From Mycolicibacterium fluoranthenivorans (GTDB lineage: Bacteria > Actinomycetota > Actinomycetes > Mycobacteriales > Mycobacteriaceae), in contig NZ_JAANOW010000001.1 in the NCBI RefSeq assembly GCF_011758805.1, positions 3,410,001-3,474,000 on the forward strand: a DNA stretch of 64,000 bases. The letters are read 5' to 3'. Position 1 is the first letter of the stretch. Each line of letters begins with the position of its first letter. The notes under the pieces are model-generated. The model saw nothing but the letters and a program-made list of their open reading frames with translations, searched no databases and was not told the DNA's origin. Positions 43,185-51,970 of this stretch are shown here, piece after piece. Both the position numbers and the translations under genes were made by a program.

Positions 43185-43779
43185 ACACACCCTCGGCCTC
43201 GACGGTGGGGCCCTGCGCGTCCGCGATGATTCCGGCTGCGAACGTCTTGACCCCCTCGGTCCGCACGATCCCGGCCTCGGCGTGCAGCCGTCCTAGCGGG
43301 GTGGGCCGCAGATACCGGACCGTGATGGTGCCGGTGAGCCGCGGACTGGTGGCCGGGCTGGCCACCTCGCCGAGGATGTGGTCGAGCAGCATCGCGGCCA
43401 CACCGCCGTGCACGTGCCCCGGCGGCCCCTCGTAGGGCGCACCGAGTTCGAAGTCGGCGAACACCCCGCCGGTCTCGTCCCGTTGTACCGACAACGGCGG
43501 AGCGATCGGGTTGCGCAGCCCGATCACCGCGTTACCCCATGGCATCCGGTCGCCGTGTGCGGTGAATCGGACACCGAACGGGCCGTCGAGTTGACGGCTG
43601 CGCAGCGTCGCGGTCGCCGCGTCGATCTGCGTCTTCGCCTCGGCCACCGCATCGGCGTCCACCTCGGACCTGATCGTGGCATCGATGAGGTCGCGGACGG
43701 CCTCGGTCAGTGGCCGGTAGACGGTGCGCAAGCGCTCGACGTCCTCGGCACTGAGGTCCTCGAGTGTGAAGTCCAGCAT
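43132..43779 (-). CDS. PaaI-type acyl-CoA thioesterase under KstR
   Basis: A 215-residue protein: an N-terminal helical extension of about 80 residues precedes a hot-dog domain (GPPGHVHGGVAAMLLDHILGE is the HGG active-site helix). The ATG at 43779 lies eight bases from a perfect KstR operator, so the transcript is nearly leaderless. Thioesterases of this type occur in steroid regulons and may recycle CoA from stalled intermediates. The frame is open to 43839 but that start would cross the operator. Confidence 0.87.
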   Translation of the reverse strand: MLDFTLEDLSAEDVERLRTVYRPLTEAVRDLIDATIRSEVDADAVAEAKTQIDAATATLRSRQLDGPFGVRFTAHGDRMPWGNAVIGLRNPIAPPLSVQRDETGGVFADFELGAPYEGPPGHVHGGVAAMLLDHILGEVASPATSPRLTGTITVRYLRPTPLGRLHAEAGIVRTEGVKTFAAGIIADAQGPTVEAEGVFIRPKWARDEQLTDPPV

Positions 43780-43787
43780 GGGAGAAC

Positions 43788-43801
43788 TAGAACATGTTCT
43801 A
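43788..43801. promoter_or_regulatory. KstR operator (perfect match)
   Basis: TAGAACATGTTCTA is a full 14-bp palindrome and matches TNNAACNNGTTNNA. It lies 8 bp from the thioesterase start and 59 bp from the divergent GntR gene. Confidence 0.9.
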
Positions 43802-43860
43802 GGTGTGGTGTCGAGCTTGCACGACGCACTCGCCGGCAAAAGTTCCTACGATGGCGTGGC

Positions 43861-44544
43861 ATGGCGGCACCCCGGGTGGACGGACCGAGGCAGAAGTTGC
43901 CTGCGACGCTCGTCGATGTCGCGGGCAACCGGCTGCGTGACGCCATCCTCAGCGGGACGTTGGGCCCCGGCGAGAAGATCGTCGAAGAGCAGCTGTGCGC
44001 CGATCTCGGCATCAGCCGCGCCCCGCTGCGCGAGGCCCTGCGGCTGCTGGCACAACAAGGTCTGGTCGAGCACCTCCCCCGGCGCGGATCACGGGTCACC
44101 GACTGGTCACCGGCCGATATCCTTCAGCTGTTCGCGTTGCGCCATGTGCTGGAGCGGCACGCCATCGAGATGGCCATGCCGCTCGCCGACCCGGTGTCGG
44201 AACTGGAGCCGGTGCGCCACGCCCTCCGCGAAATGACCTGTGCGCGGACGGCACTGGACCGCGACGACGCTCATCGCCGTTTCCACGCCGCCGTGGTCGG
44301 GCTGGCGGCGAACCGGCAACTCGACATCGTCCTGGCGCCGATCCTGCTGAAGCTGCAGCTGCCGATGGCGATGAACATGCGCGAGGAGGCCCGCCACCAC
44401 CGCGCCGGCGACGGGATCGAACGGCACCGGGCCATCCTCACCGCACTCGAGTCCAACGACGCCGCCACGGTGATCGCCGCGCTGGAGGACCACGGACACC
44501 TGAGGTACCTGAATCTCCCCGCCGATCTCCCCGAACATCGCTAA
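43861..44544 (+). CDS. GntR-family regulator of the biuret-type cluster
   Basis: A 227-residue FCD-type GntR protein: winged helix at residues ~15-75 (NRLRDAILSGTLGPGEKIVE, SRAPLREALRLLAQQGLVEH) and a C-terminal helical ligand domain (HRRFHAAVVGLAANRQLD with metal-binding-type His). It lies 57 bp upstream of and in the same direction as the allophanate hydrolase gene, so it likely controls the cluster. Whether the nearby KstR operator affects it is unclear. Confidence 0.9.
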   Translation: MAAPRVDGPRQKLPATLVDVAGNRLRDAILSGTLGPGEKIVEEQLCADLGISRAPLREALRLLAQQGLVEHLPRRGSRVTDWSPADILQLFALRHVLERHAIEMAMPLADPVSELEPVRHALREMTCARTALDRDDAHRRFHAAVVGLAANRQLDIVLAPILLKLQLPMAMNMREEARHHRAGDGIERHRAILTALESNDAATVIAALEDHGHLRYLNLPADLPEHR

Positions 44545-44601
44545 CACGATCGACACACGCGCGTACCGCGATCGCCATCATTCTGTCGACAATCGACATT
44601 C

Positions 44602-46020
44602 ATGGGTTCAGATGTACGCGGCGACCAGGGGATCAGCAGGGGTCCGTCGATCGGGCCATCGATCGCCGAGATTCTCGATTCGCATGCCGGCGGCACCGGT
44701 TCCCCGGTCAAGACCGCGACACGAGTCGCCGACGCCATCGCCGCACGCGGGGATGACGGAACCTGGTTGTCCACCGTTCCCCGTGACGAACTGCTGGCCG
44801 CCGCGGCCGCGATCGAGAGCCGGCCAGGGGCACGGACCTTGCCGCTGTACGGCGTCCCCTTCGGGGTCAAAGACAGTATCGACGTCGCCGGGGTACCCAC
44901 GACACTGTCCTGCCCGGACTACGCCTATATCCCCGAGACCACCGCACCGGCCGTGCAGCGACTGCTGGACGCGGGGGCGTTGTACGTCGGGAAGACCAAT
45001 CTGGACCAGTTCGCCACCGGCCTCAACGGCACCCGCACCCCGTATACGGTGCCCCGCAGCGTCTTCGGCGGAGAACTCATCTCGGGCGGCTCCAGCTCGG
45101 GATCCGCGCTGGCCGTCGCGCTGGGGCAGGTGCCGTTCGCCGTGGCCACCGACACCGCGGGGTCGGGCCGGGTGCCCGCCGCCCTCAACGGCGTGGTGGG
45201 CTTCAAACCCTCGCGGGGACTGATCAGCACCGTCGGTCTGGTGCCGGCCTGCAAGTCCCTGGACTGCCTGAGCGTGATGGCCGGCTGCATCGACGATGTG
45301 GACCGCGTTTTCGACGTGATGGCGGCACGCGACGACGCCGACTCGTGGTACCGGGACCGCGGGCCGCGGTACGCGGGCGGCCCCATCCGGGTCGGACTGC
45401 CGCCGGTGGCCGAGTTGGAGTTCTTCGGCGACGACGCGATGCGCGCGGCGCATCTGGGGTTCCGGGAACAGCTGGAACGTCAGGCCGTCATCGTCGAGGT
45501 GTCACTCGCGCCGTTCCTGGCGGCGGGGGCGTTGCTGTATCAGGGGCCGTGGGTGGCCGAGCGACTGGTCGAATTCGGCGATTTCCTTGCCGAGAAACCG
45601 GATTCGATCCACCCCGTGGTCCGCGAGATCTTCCGCAGTGGGCTCACCTACACCGCGGTGGATGCGTTCGCCGCGTTGCAGAAGCTGCAGGATCTCAAGG
45701 CCGAGGTGGCCCGGCTGTGGCAGCACATGGACATCCTGGTGGTCCCCACCATCGGCACCACCTTCACCGTCGAGCAGGTGCTCGACCGACCCATCGACTG
45801 CAACACGATGCTCGGTCACTACACGCATTTCGGCAATCTGCTCGATCTGCTGGGCGTTGCCGTGCCGCTCGGCGTGACCAGCGACGGGCGGCCCTACAGC
45901 GCGATGTTGCTGGGCAACGCACTCTCCGATGACACGGCCTTGACGCTGGCCGCCCAGATCCTCGATGAGCCCCGGGCCGCCGCCGCGGCGGCCGATTCCG
46001 CGGTAAAGGAGCAGGTATGA
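44602..46020 (+). CDS. atzF: Allophanate hydrolase, amidase domain only (AtzF type)
   Basis: A 472-residue amidase-signature enzyme. The Ser-cisSer-Lys triad is K90 (FGVKDSID), S164 ([12 protein letters not shown]) and S188 ([12 protein letters not shown]), one residue off the numbering I recall for AtzF of Pseudomonas (K91, S165, S189). It hydrolyses allophanate to ammonia and carbon dioxide. The usual C-terminal domain (~130 residues) is absent. Its stop overlaps the start of the biuret hydrolase gene (ATGA at 46017). Confidence 0.87.
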   Translation: MGSDVRGDQGISRGPSIGPSIAEILDSHAGGTGSPVKTATRVADAIAARGDDGTWLSTVPRDELLAAAAAIESRPGARTLPLYGVPFGVKDSIDVAGVPTTLSCPDYAYIPETTAPAVQRLLDAGALYVGKTNLDQFATGLNGTRTPYTVPRSVFGGELISGGSSSGSALAVALGQVPFAVATDTAGSGRVPAALNGVVGFKPSRGLISTVGLVPACKSLDCLSVMAGCIDDVDRVFDVMAARDDADSWYRDRGPRYAGGPIRVGLPPVAELEFFGDDAMRAAHLGFREQLERQAVIVEVSLAPFLAAGALLYQGPWVAERLVEFGDFLAEKPDSIHPVVREIFRSGLTYTAVDAFAALQKLQDLKAEVARLWQHMDILVVPTIGTTFTVEQVLDRPIDCNTMLGHYTHFGNLLDLLGVAVPLGVTSDGRPYSAMLLGNALSDDTALTLAAQILDEPRAAAAAADSAVKEQV

Positions 46021-46703
46021 CCGTCCCCGTCCCCGCTGAACCGTCAGCCTTCTCACTGGTACCAGGGCAGACCGCCCTTGTCGTCATCGACATGCAACGG
46101 GATTTCCTGCTGCCCGGCGGCTTCGGTGAGAGCCTGGGCAATGACGTGGATCAGCTGCTCAAGGTGGTCCCCCCACTGGCCGCGCTGATCGCCGCGGCCC
46201 GCGAGGCGGGAATCCTGGTGATCCACACCAGAGAAGGCCACCGGCCCGATCTGTCGGATTGTCCACCCGCCAAGCTGACGCGCGGCGCCCCGTCGAAGCG
46301 CATCGGCGATCCCGGCAAGTACGGACGCATCCTCATCCGCGGCGAGTACGGCCACGACATCGTCGACGAACTGGCCCCGATCGAGGGCGAAGTGGTGATC
46401 GACAAGCCGGGCAAGGGGGCGTTCTACGCCACCGAACTCCAGGACGTACTGACCGCCGCCGGTATCACGCAGCTGCTCGTCACCGGTGTCACGACGGAGG
46501 TGTGCGTGCACACCACGACCCGCGAAGCCAACGACCGCGGTTACGAGTGCCTGGTGGTATCCGACTGCGTCGGTTCGTATTTCCCGGAGTTCCAGCGGGT
46601 GGGGCTGGAGATGATCAAGGCCCAGGGGGGCATTTTCGGGTGGGTCGCCGACACCGCTGCGGTCATTCCCGCGTTGCAACAACTCACCACGAACGCCGCC
46701 TGA
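46017..46703 (+). CDS. biuH: Isochorismatase-family cysteine hydrolase, probable biuret hydrolase
   Basis: A 228-residue cysteine hydrolase with the Asp-Lys-Cys triad in [18 protein letters not shown] and TTEVCVHTT (Cys 163). [13 protein letters not shown] and [16 protein letters not shown] match the biuret/ureidoacrylate hydrolase branch. Translational coupling to allophanate hydrolase favours biuret as substrate: biuret to allophanate plus ammonia, then allophanate to ammonia and carbon dioxide. A ureido-type substrate cannot be excluded. Confidence 0.85.
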   Translation: MTVPVPAEPSAFSLVPGQTALVVIDMQRDFLLPGGFGESLGNDVDQLLKVVPPLAALIAAAREAGILVIHTREGHRPDLSDCPPAKLTRGAPSKRIGDPGKYGRILIRGEYGHDIVDELAPIEGEVVIDKPGKGAFYATELQDVLTAAGITQLLVTGVTTEVCVHTTTREANDRGYECLVVSDCVGSYFPEFQRVGLEMIKAQGGIFGWVADTAAVIPALQQLTTNAA

Positions 46704-46726
46704 GCGTCCGCCGAAAGGATCCAGCC

Positions 46727-48334
46727 ATGTCCACCGACGTCACCGATCCCCCCGCCAGCTCCGATCCCCCCGCCGAAAAGGCCCAGCCGAGGTTGTCCAT
46801 CCCCTGGTGGACGCGAGGCGACACCAACGCATTCTTCGGACTCGGATTCAACATCCTGGTCAACGTCCTGACGCTGACCGGCTTGATGATCGGTGTCGTC
46901 AAGGTGCCGCCGGGTGACGTGCTGGGCACCATCCTGCCCGCGCTGGGCGTGGCCTTGATTCTGGGCAATCTGTACTACACGTTCCTGGCCCGCCGGCTGG
47001 CCAAGCGCGAAAACCGAACCGATGTCACGGCTTTGCCGTACGGCCCCAGTGTGCCGCATATGTTCATCGTCGTCTTCGTGGTGATGCTCCCGGTGTACCT
47101 GAACACCAAGAACGCGATGGCGGCCTGGGAAGCCGGGCTGGCGTGGGCGTTCATGATCGGCGTCATCGTGATGATCGGCGCATTCGTCGGCCCCTACATC
47201 CGCAAACTGACCCCCCGTGCCGCGATGCTCGGCACGCTGGCCGGTATCTCGATCACCTTCATCTCCATGCGGCCCGCCGCACAGATGTGGGAGGCGGCCT
47301 GGATCGGCCTGCCGGTCATGGCGATCATCCTCGTCGGCTTCTTCACCGATATGAAGCTGCCGTTCGGCATCCCCGTCGGCCTGGCCGCCCTGCTGGTCGG
47401 CACCGCGATCGGGTGGATCGGCGGGTTCATGTCGGCACCCGATGTGGGACAGGCGGTTTCGGATATCGCCATCGGCGTCCCCGACCTGCGAGTGGACATG
47501 CTGTTCTCCGGCCTGTCGCATCTGGCCCCGCTGCTGGGCACCGCGATACCGCTGGGCGTCTACAACTTCACCGAGGCGATGAGCAACGTCGAGAGCGCCG
47601 CCGCCGCGGGTGACAACTACAACCTGCGCAGTGTGCTGCTCGCCGACGGTGCCGGTGCGGTCATCGGGTCGGCGTTCGGTTCGCCGTTCCCGCCCGCGGT
47701 CTACATCGGCCACCCCGGCTGGAAGGACGCCGGCGGCCGCGCCGGGTACTCGCTGGCCAGCGGCGTGGTGATCGGTATCTTCTGCTTCCTCGGGCTCTTC
47801 GGGGTGCTGGATGCGCTGTTACCGGTTCCGGCGATCGTGCCGATCCTGCTGTACATCGGTCTGCTGATCGGCGCGCAGGCGTTCCAGGCGGTGCCGCGAC
47901 TGCACGCCGTCGCCGTCGTCGCGGCCATCCTGCCCAACCTCGCGCAATGGGCCAGCGGGCTGGTCGACAACGCCCTCAACGCGGCGGGCACATCCGCATC
48001 GAAGGTCGGGTTGGAGGCACTCAACGGTGCGGGTGTCGTCTACGACGGCCTGTTGACCCTCGGCGAGGGTGCGGTGCTGGTGGGCCTGATCCTGGGCACG
48101 ATGGTGACGTTCATCCTGGAGAAGAAATTCCTCTACGCGGCGATCGCCTCGGTGGTCGGTGCGGCGCTGTCCTTCATCGGGCTGATCCACGCGCCGCAGG
48201 TGGCCTGGGCCGCCAATCCACAAGTCGCCCTGGGCTATCTGTTCTTCGGCGTGGTGTGCGCGATCTACCACTTCCTGCCCGGCGCGAAAGATCCCGTCGA
48301 GGTCGACGAGGCCGATATCGTCGCCGGCCACTAG
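46727..48334 (+). CDS. Multi-span permease of the biuret-type cluster
   Basis: A 535-residue protein with about 12-14 hydrophobic segments and an NCS2/SulP-like layout (FFGLGFNILVNVLTLTGLM, LPYGPSVPHMFIVVF, NFTEAMSNVESAAAAGDNYN). The NxxExxSNVESA stretch resembles the substrate-binding segment of xanthine/uracil permeases. ATG 46727 follows an AAAGGA site 23 bp after biuH. It is the likely importer of biuret or the parent compound. Its end overlaps the convergent cupin gene by four bases. Confidence 0.85.
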   Translation: MSTDVTDPPASSDPPAEKAQPRLSIPWWTRGDTNAFFGLGFNILVNVLTLTGLMIGVVKVPPGDVLGTILPALGVALILGNLYYTFLARRLAKRENRTDVTALPYGPSVPHMFIVVFVVMLPVYLNTKNAMAAWEAGLAWAFMIGVIVMIGAFVGPYIRKLTPRAAMLGTLAGISITFISMRPAAQMWEAAWIGLPVMAIILVGFFTDMKLPFGIPVGLAALLVGTAIGWIGGFMSAPDVGQAVSDIAIGVPDLRVDMLFSGLSHLAPLLGTAIPLGVYNFTEAMSNVESAAAAGDNYNLRSVLLADGAGAVIGSAFGSPFPPAVYIGHPGWKDAGGRAGYSLASGVVIGIFCFLGLFGVLDALLPVPAIVPILLYIGLLIGAQAFQAVPRLHAVAVVAAILPNLAQWASGLVDNALNAAGTSASKVGLEALNGAGVVYDGLLTLGEGAVLVGLILGTMVTFILEKKFLYAAIASVVGAALSFIGLIHAPQVAWAANPQVALGYLFFGVVCAIYHFLPGAKDPVEVDEADIVAGH

Positions 48335-48720
48335 CGAGGGGCGGCGACGAACGGGACCTCGGTGCCGGGCGCGAGCACGACGTACATCCGGCGCCACGGG
48401 TCACCGTCGATCAGTTCCCACTGGTGGCCCGAGCCCGTCGTATCCTCGGCCAGCAACACGTCGCCGGGAGCCAGCGTGAACTCCTCGCCGTCACGGGTGC
48501 AGAACCGCAGCGTGCCCGCCAGCGTCACCACCAGCTGGCGCACGGGCGCGGTGTGCCAGGCAAGTGACCCGCCGCCCGCGGTCTCCTCGACGGTGACGTG
48601 TGCGGCCGACATCGCCACCGACACCAGGTCGGCATTGCGGCCGGGCGTCATGTCCAGAGTTCCCACCTCCACGTGGGAGCCACCGTCGTCACCGGTCCAC
48701 AACCGGACACATCTGATCAC
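48331..48720 (-). CDS. Cupin-domain protein
   Basis: A 129-residue single-domain protein with a beta-rich cupin pattern: VRQLVVTLAGTLRFCTRDGE, then LAPGDVLLAEDTTGSGHQWEL. His and Glu ligands are partly present (AWHTAPVRQ, GHQW). It is convergent with the permease. Function unknown; a small-ligand or metal-binding role is typical. Confidence 0.75.
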   Translation of the reverse strand: MIRCVRLWTGDDGGSHVEVGTLDMTPGRNADLVSVAMSAAHVTVEETAGGGSLAWHTAPVRQLVVTLAGTLRFCTRDGEEFTLAPGDVLLAEDTTGSGHQWELIDGDPWRRMYVVLAPGTEVPFVAAPR

Positions 48721-48810
48721 GGGGCCACGCTAGTCGCAGGCCGGCCGGTTCGCCTCACGCCTACGCGCAACGCTTCTCGCCGCGGCCCCCGCTCAATTAA
48801 CGTGCGTGCC

Positions 48811-50496
48811 ATGAGCACAGCCATCGAGCCGTACTACGACCTGGGGACCTACCACCGGCAGGTCGACTCCCCCGAACCGGAAGCCCAGGTGTGGTTCGAC
48901 CGCGGCATGGTCTGGGCCTACGCGTTCAACCACGAGGAAGCCGTGCACTGTTTCGAGCGGGCGCTGGCACTCGATCCCGAGCTGGCCATCGCCCGCTGGG
49001 GCATCGCCTACGCGGTCGGCCCCAACTACAACAAGGCCTGGGAGGCTTTCGACCCGGTCGATCTGGCCACCTCGTTGGACCGGGCCCGCGCCGAGCTCGC
49101 CCGTGCCGGCACCGCCCGCGCCTCCACGGTGGAACGCGCCCTGATCGACGCGCTGGCCGTGCGCTTCCCCACCGACGATCCGCAGGACACCGAGGCGCTG
49201 GCGGCCGGCCACGACGCCTACGCCGATGCGATGGCCCGCGTCGCCGCGGAGCACCCCGGCGATATCGACGTCGCGGCGCTGGCGGCCGACGCACTGCTCA
49301 ACGTCACCGCATGGGCGCTGTGGGACAGCGCAACCGGAGATCCGGCACCGGGCTCGCGGGTACTGGAGGCCACCCGAATCCTGGGCGATGCCCTGACCAC
49401 ACCGGCCGGACGGGCCCATCCGGGCGTGCTGCACCTCTACCTGCACGCGTGCGAGATGTCGGCGCACCCCGAGGACGCGCTGCCCGCCGCCGATCTGCTG
49501 CGCGGTCTGGTGCCCGACGCCGGCCACCTGCAACACATGCCGAGTCACATCGACGTGCTGTGCGGTGACTACCGCGCCTCGATCGTGGCCAACCAGGCCG
49601 CGGTGCGGGCCGACCGGCGCTTCGTGCAGCGCGAGGGCCCGCTGAACTTCTACTCCCTGTACCGGGCGCACGACCTGCATTTCGTCGTGTACTCGGCGAT
49701 GTTCGAGGGGCAGTCCCGGGTGGCTCTCGATGCGGCCGACGAACTGTCGGGTCAGCTGACCCCGGAGCTGCTGGCCATCGAATCCCCGCCGATGGCCGAC
49801 TGGCTGGAGGCGTTCGTGCCGCTGCGCGTCCACGTACTGGTCCGGTTCGGACGCTGGGACGAACTGATCGCCACCGCACTGCCCGAGGACCCGCGGCTCT
49901 ACTGCACCACCACGGCCACCATCCACTACGGCCGCGGTGTCGCGCACGCCGCCAAGGGGCAGCTCGCCCAGGCGTATGCCGAACGCGAGGCACTGGCCGC
50001 CGCGTACGCCGGCATCCCGGAGACGCGCTATCTGTTCAACAACACCAGCCGCGACATCCTGGCCATCGCCGTGGCCATGCTGGACGGCGAAATCTCCTAC
50101 CGCGAAGGGCATTTCGACGAGGCCTTCGCGCACCTGAGGACGGCGATCGCCCTCGACGACGCCCTGCCCTACGACGAACCGTGGGGCTGGATGCAGCCGA
50201 CCCGGCACGCCTACGGCGCCTTACTGCTGGAGCAGGGCCGTGTCGAGGAAGCGGCCGCGGCGTATGCGGCCGATCTGGGATTGGACGACACCCTGCGCCG
50301 GTCCTGCCAGCATCCCGGCAACGTGTGGAGCCTGCACGGCTACCACGAATGCCTGCAGCGACTGGGCCGTGACGCCGAAGCCACGATCATCGGACGCCAG
50401 CTCGACCTGGCGCGGGCGCGCACCGATGTCCCGGTTAACGCGTCGTGTGCATGCCGTCTCGGTGCGGTAACAAGTGAGGAAGACTGCTGCCGCTGA
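48811..50496 (+). CDS. TPR-repeat protein
   Basis: A 561-residue soluble protein with helical repeats; the clearest TPR units are AYAFNHEEAVHCFERALALD near residue 45 and GRVEEAAAAYAADLG near residue 480. It ends in a Cys-rich tail (NASCACRLG, EEDCCR). It resembles large actinobacterial TPR proteins of unknown role. ATG 48811 is chosen because the upstream frame is antisense to the cupin gene. Confidence 0.8.
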   Translation: MSTAIEPYYDLGTYHRQVDSPEPEAQVWFDRGMVWAYAFNHEEAVHCFERALALDPELAIARWGIAYAVGPNYNKAWEAFDPVDLATSLDRARAELARAGTARASTVERALIDALAVRFPTDDPQDTEALAAGHDAYADAMARVAAEHPGDIDVAALAADALLNVTAWALWDSATGDPAPGSRVLEATRILGDALTTPAGRAHPGVLHLYLHACEMSAHPEDALPAADLLRGLVPDAGHLQHMPSHIDVLCGDYRASIVANQAAVRADRRFVQREGPLNFYSLYRAHDLHFVVYSAMFEGQSRVALDAADELSGQLTPELLAIESPPMADWLEAFVPLRVHVLVRFGRWDELIATALPEDPRLYCTTTATIHYGRGVAHAAKGQLAQAYAEREALAAAYAGIPETRYLFNNTSRDILAIAVAMLDGEISYREGHFDEAFAHLRTAIALDDALPYDEPWGWMQPTRHAYGALLLEQGRVEEAAAAYAADLGLDDTLRRSCQHPGNVWSLHGYHECLQRLGRDAEATIIGRQLDLARARTDVPVNASCACRLGAVTSEEDCCR

Positions 50497-50608
50497 GGCG
50501 CGTCCCGTGCGCGCGGGCACGTCACGGTACTAAGGTGTTGGGCAGGCAGGGGTTTCGCGCCTCGCAACGGGGCGACTGCGCGACGGCCCTTCGCCGTTTG
50601 GGGGAACA

Positions 50609-50824
50609 GTGTCCATAGCCACGACGAGGTCCACACCTGTGTCGGACGAGCCGTTGTCCGCTCTGGTCGACATCATCAAATTCGCCGTCGCGGAATCGGT
50701 CCGCTCAGCCGGCGGATCCCAACGAGACATCGATCGCGTCGCGGTTGCCGCCGCCTACGCAGCCTGGTGTTGGGGCTCCGCTGCGGCGTTCGAGACCGTC
50801 CCGCAGGTATGCCGTCAGACCTAG
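50609..50824 (+). CDS. Small hypothetical protein coupled to a rhomboid-like gene
   Basis: A 71-residue product from GTG 50609, preceded by GGGGGAA. It is helical and amphipathic (LSALVDIIKFAVAESVRSAG, VAVAAAYAAWCWGSAAAF). The end overlaps the start of the rhomboid-like gene by 16 bases. No family recognised; could be a chance ORF. Confidence 0.5.
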   Translation: MSIATTRSTPVSDEPLSALVDIIKFAVAESVRSAGGSQRDIDRVAVAAAYAAWCWGSAAAFETVPQVCRQT

Positions 50825-51480
50825 CCGGTCACCGCCTGCGCCGCTTCGTATTGAGCGCACCCTTCACCTTCTCCTGGTTGATGGTGCTGCTGATCACCAC
50901 GGTGATTCAGCACAGCCTCAGCCAGCACGCGCTGCACCGGTTCCTGCAGGCGCGCTCGACCAACCTGCACCATCTGGCCGGCGATCCGTTGCGGGTGCTG
51001 TTCACCAGCCTGCTGTGGATTGACGGCCACCATTGGTGGCCGTATCTGCTGCTGTTCGCCGCCTTCGTCGCCCCCGCCGAGCGTTGGCTCGGCCCCCTGC
51101 GCTGGTTCACCGTCGGGATGCTCGCCCACATCGGGTCCACCTACCTCAGCGAGGGCTATCTGTACTGGACCATCCAGGAGGCGATGGTGTCACCCCGGTA
51201 CATCGACGCCAGGGATATCGGGGTCAGCTACTTCCTCGTGGGTCTGATCGGCGTCCTCACCTATCACGTCGTGCGGCCGTGGCGGTGGTTCTACCTCGTG
51301 GCGGCGGTGTCGACGTTCGGGCTCGCGGTCGCCCTGAACCCGCAGTTCACGCCGATCGGACATGCCAGCGCCCTGCTGATCGGGTTGGCCTGCTATCCGC
51401 TGACCCGCAATCGTCGCCGGCCGCCGCCCTGGGATCCGGCGAAGCTGCTGCACCGCGGGCACCGCACCCGGGTTGAGTAG
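50809..51480 (+). CDS. Rhomboid-like membrane protein
   Basis: A 223-residue protein with six hydrophobic segments. The loop after the first span (HALHRFLQARSTNLHHLAGDP) and a final GHASALLIGLACY, comparable to the His-bearing TM6 of rhomboids, suggest that family. At the place of the GxSG nucleophile there is GVSYF, so protease activity is doubtful. It begins at ATG 50809 inside the end of the small gene. Confidence 0.68.
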   Translation: MPSDLAGHRLRRFVLSAPFTFSWLMVLLITTVIQHSLSQHALHRFLQARSTNLHHLAGDPLRVLFTSLLWIDGHHWWPYLLLFAAFVAPAERWLGPLRWFTVGMLAHIGSTYLSEGYLYWTIQEAMVSPRYIDARDIGVSYFLVGLIGVLTYHVVRPWRWFYLVAAVSTFGLAVALNPQFTPIGHASALLIGLACYPLTRNRRRPPPWDPAKLLHRGHRTRVE

Positions 51481-51490
51481 GCTCCGAGGC

Positions 51491-51970
51491 GTGGCGATCA
51501 GCGCGCGAGACCTCGAATGCCTGCGCCGCTGCGTCGAACTCGCCGCGGCGGCACTCGATGACGGCGACGAACCCTTCGGTTCGATCCTGGTTGACGGCAC
51601 CGGGCAGACCGTCTTCGAGGATCGCAACCGCGTCAAGGACGGTGACGCCACCCAGCACCCGGAGTTCGCGATCGCCCGATGGGCCGTCGACCATCTGACA
51701 TCCGAGCAACGCCGCGCCGCAACCGTCTACACCTCCGGCGAGCACTGCCCGATGTGCGCGGCCGCGCACGCCTGGGTCGGGCTCGGGCGGATCGTGTACG
51801 CCGCCTCGGCCGCGCAACTGAGCCGGTGGTGCACCGAGTGGGGCACCCCGCCCTCGCCGGTCGCACCGCTGCCCATCACCACCGTGGCCCCCGGCATCGT
51901 CACCGACGGTCCTGCCGGTGAACTCACCGACCGCATGCGTGCGCTCTACGAAGCGAAGTTCACGCCATGA
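51491..51970 (+). CDS. Nucleoside/cytidine deaminase-family protein
   Basis: A 159-residue zinc deaminase. The zinc motif HPEFAIARW (His with Glu proton shuttle) and SGEHCPMCAAAHAW (two Cys) are intact. It belongs with guanine deaminase/tRNA deaminase-like proteins; the base acted on is not certain. GTG 51491 gives the usual length. Its stop overlaps the start of the GH13 gene (ATGA). Confidence 0.85.
   Translation: MAISARDLECLRRCVELAAAALDDGDEPFGSILVDGTGQTVFEDRNRVKDGDATQHPEFAIARWAVDHLTSEQRRAATVYTSGEHCPMCAAAHAWVGLGRIVYAASAAQLSRWCTEWGTPPSPVAPLPITTVAPGIVTDGPAGELTDRMRALYEAKFTP

Noticed and set aside
46541..47713. 390-codon minus-strand frame opposite the biuret-cluster genes
   Set aside because: His/Asp/Arg-rich antisense text opposite a clear permease and hydrolase.
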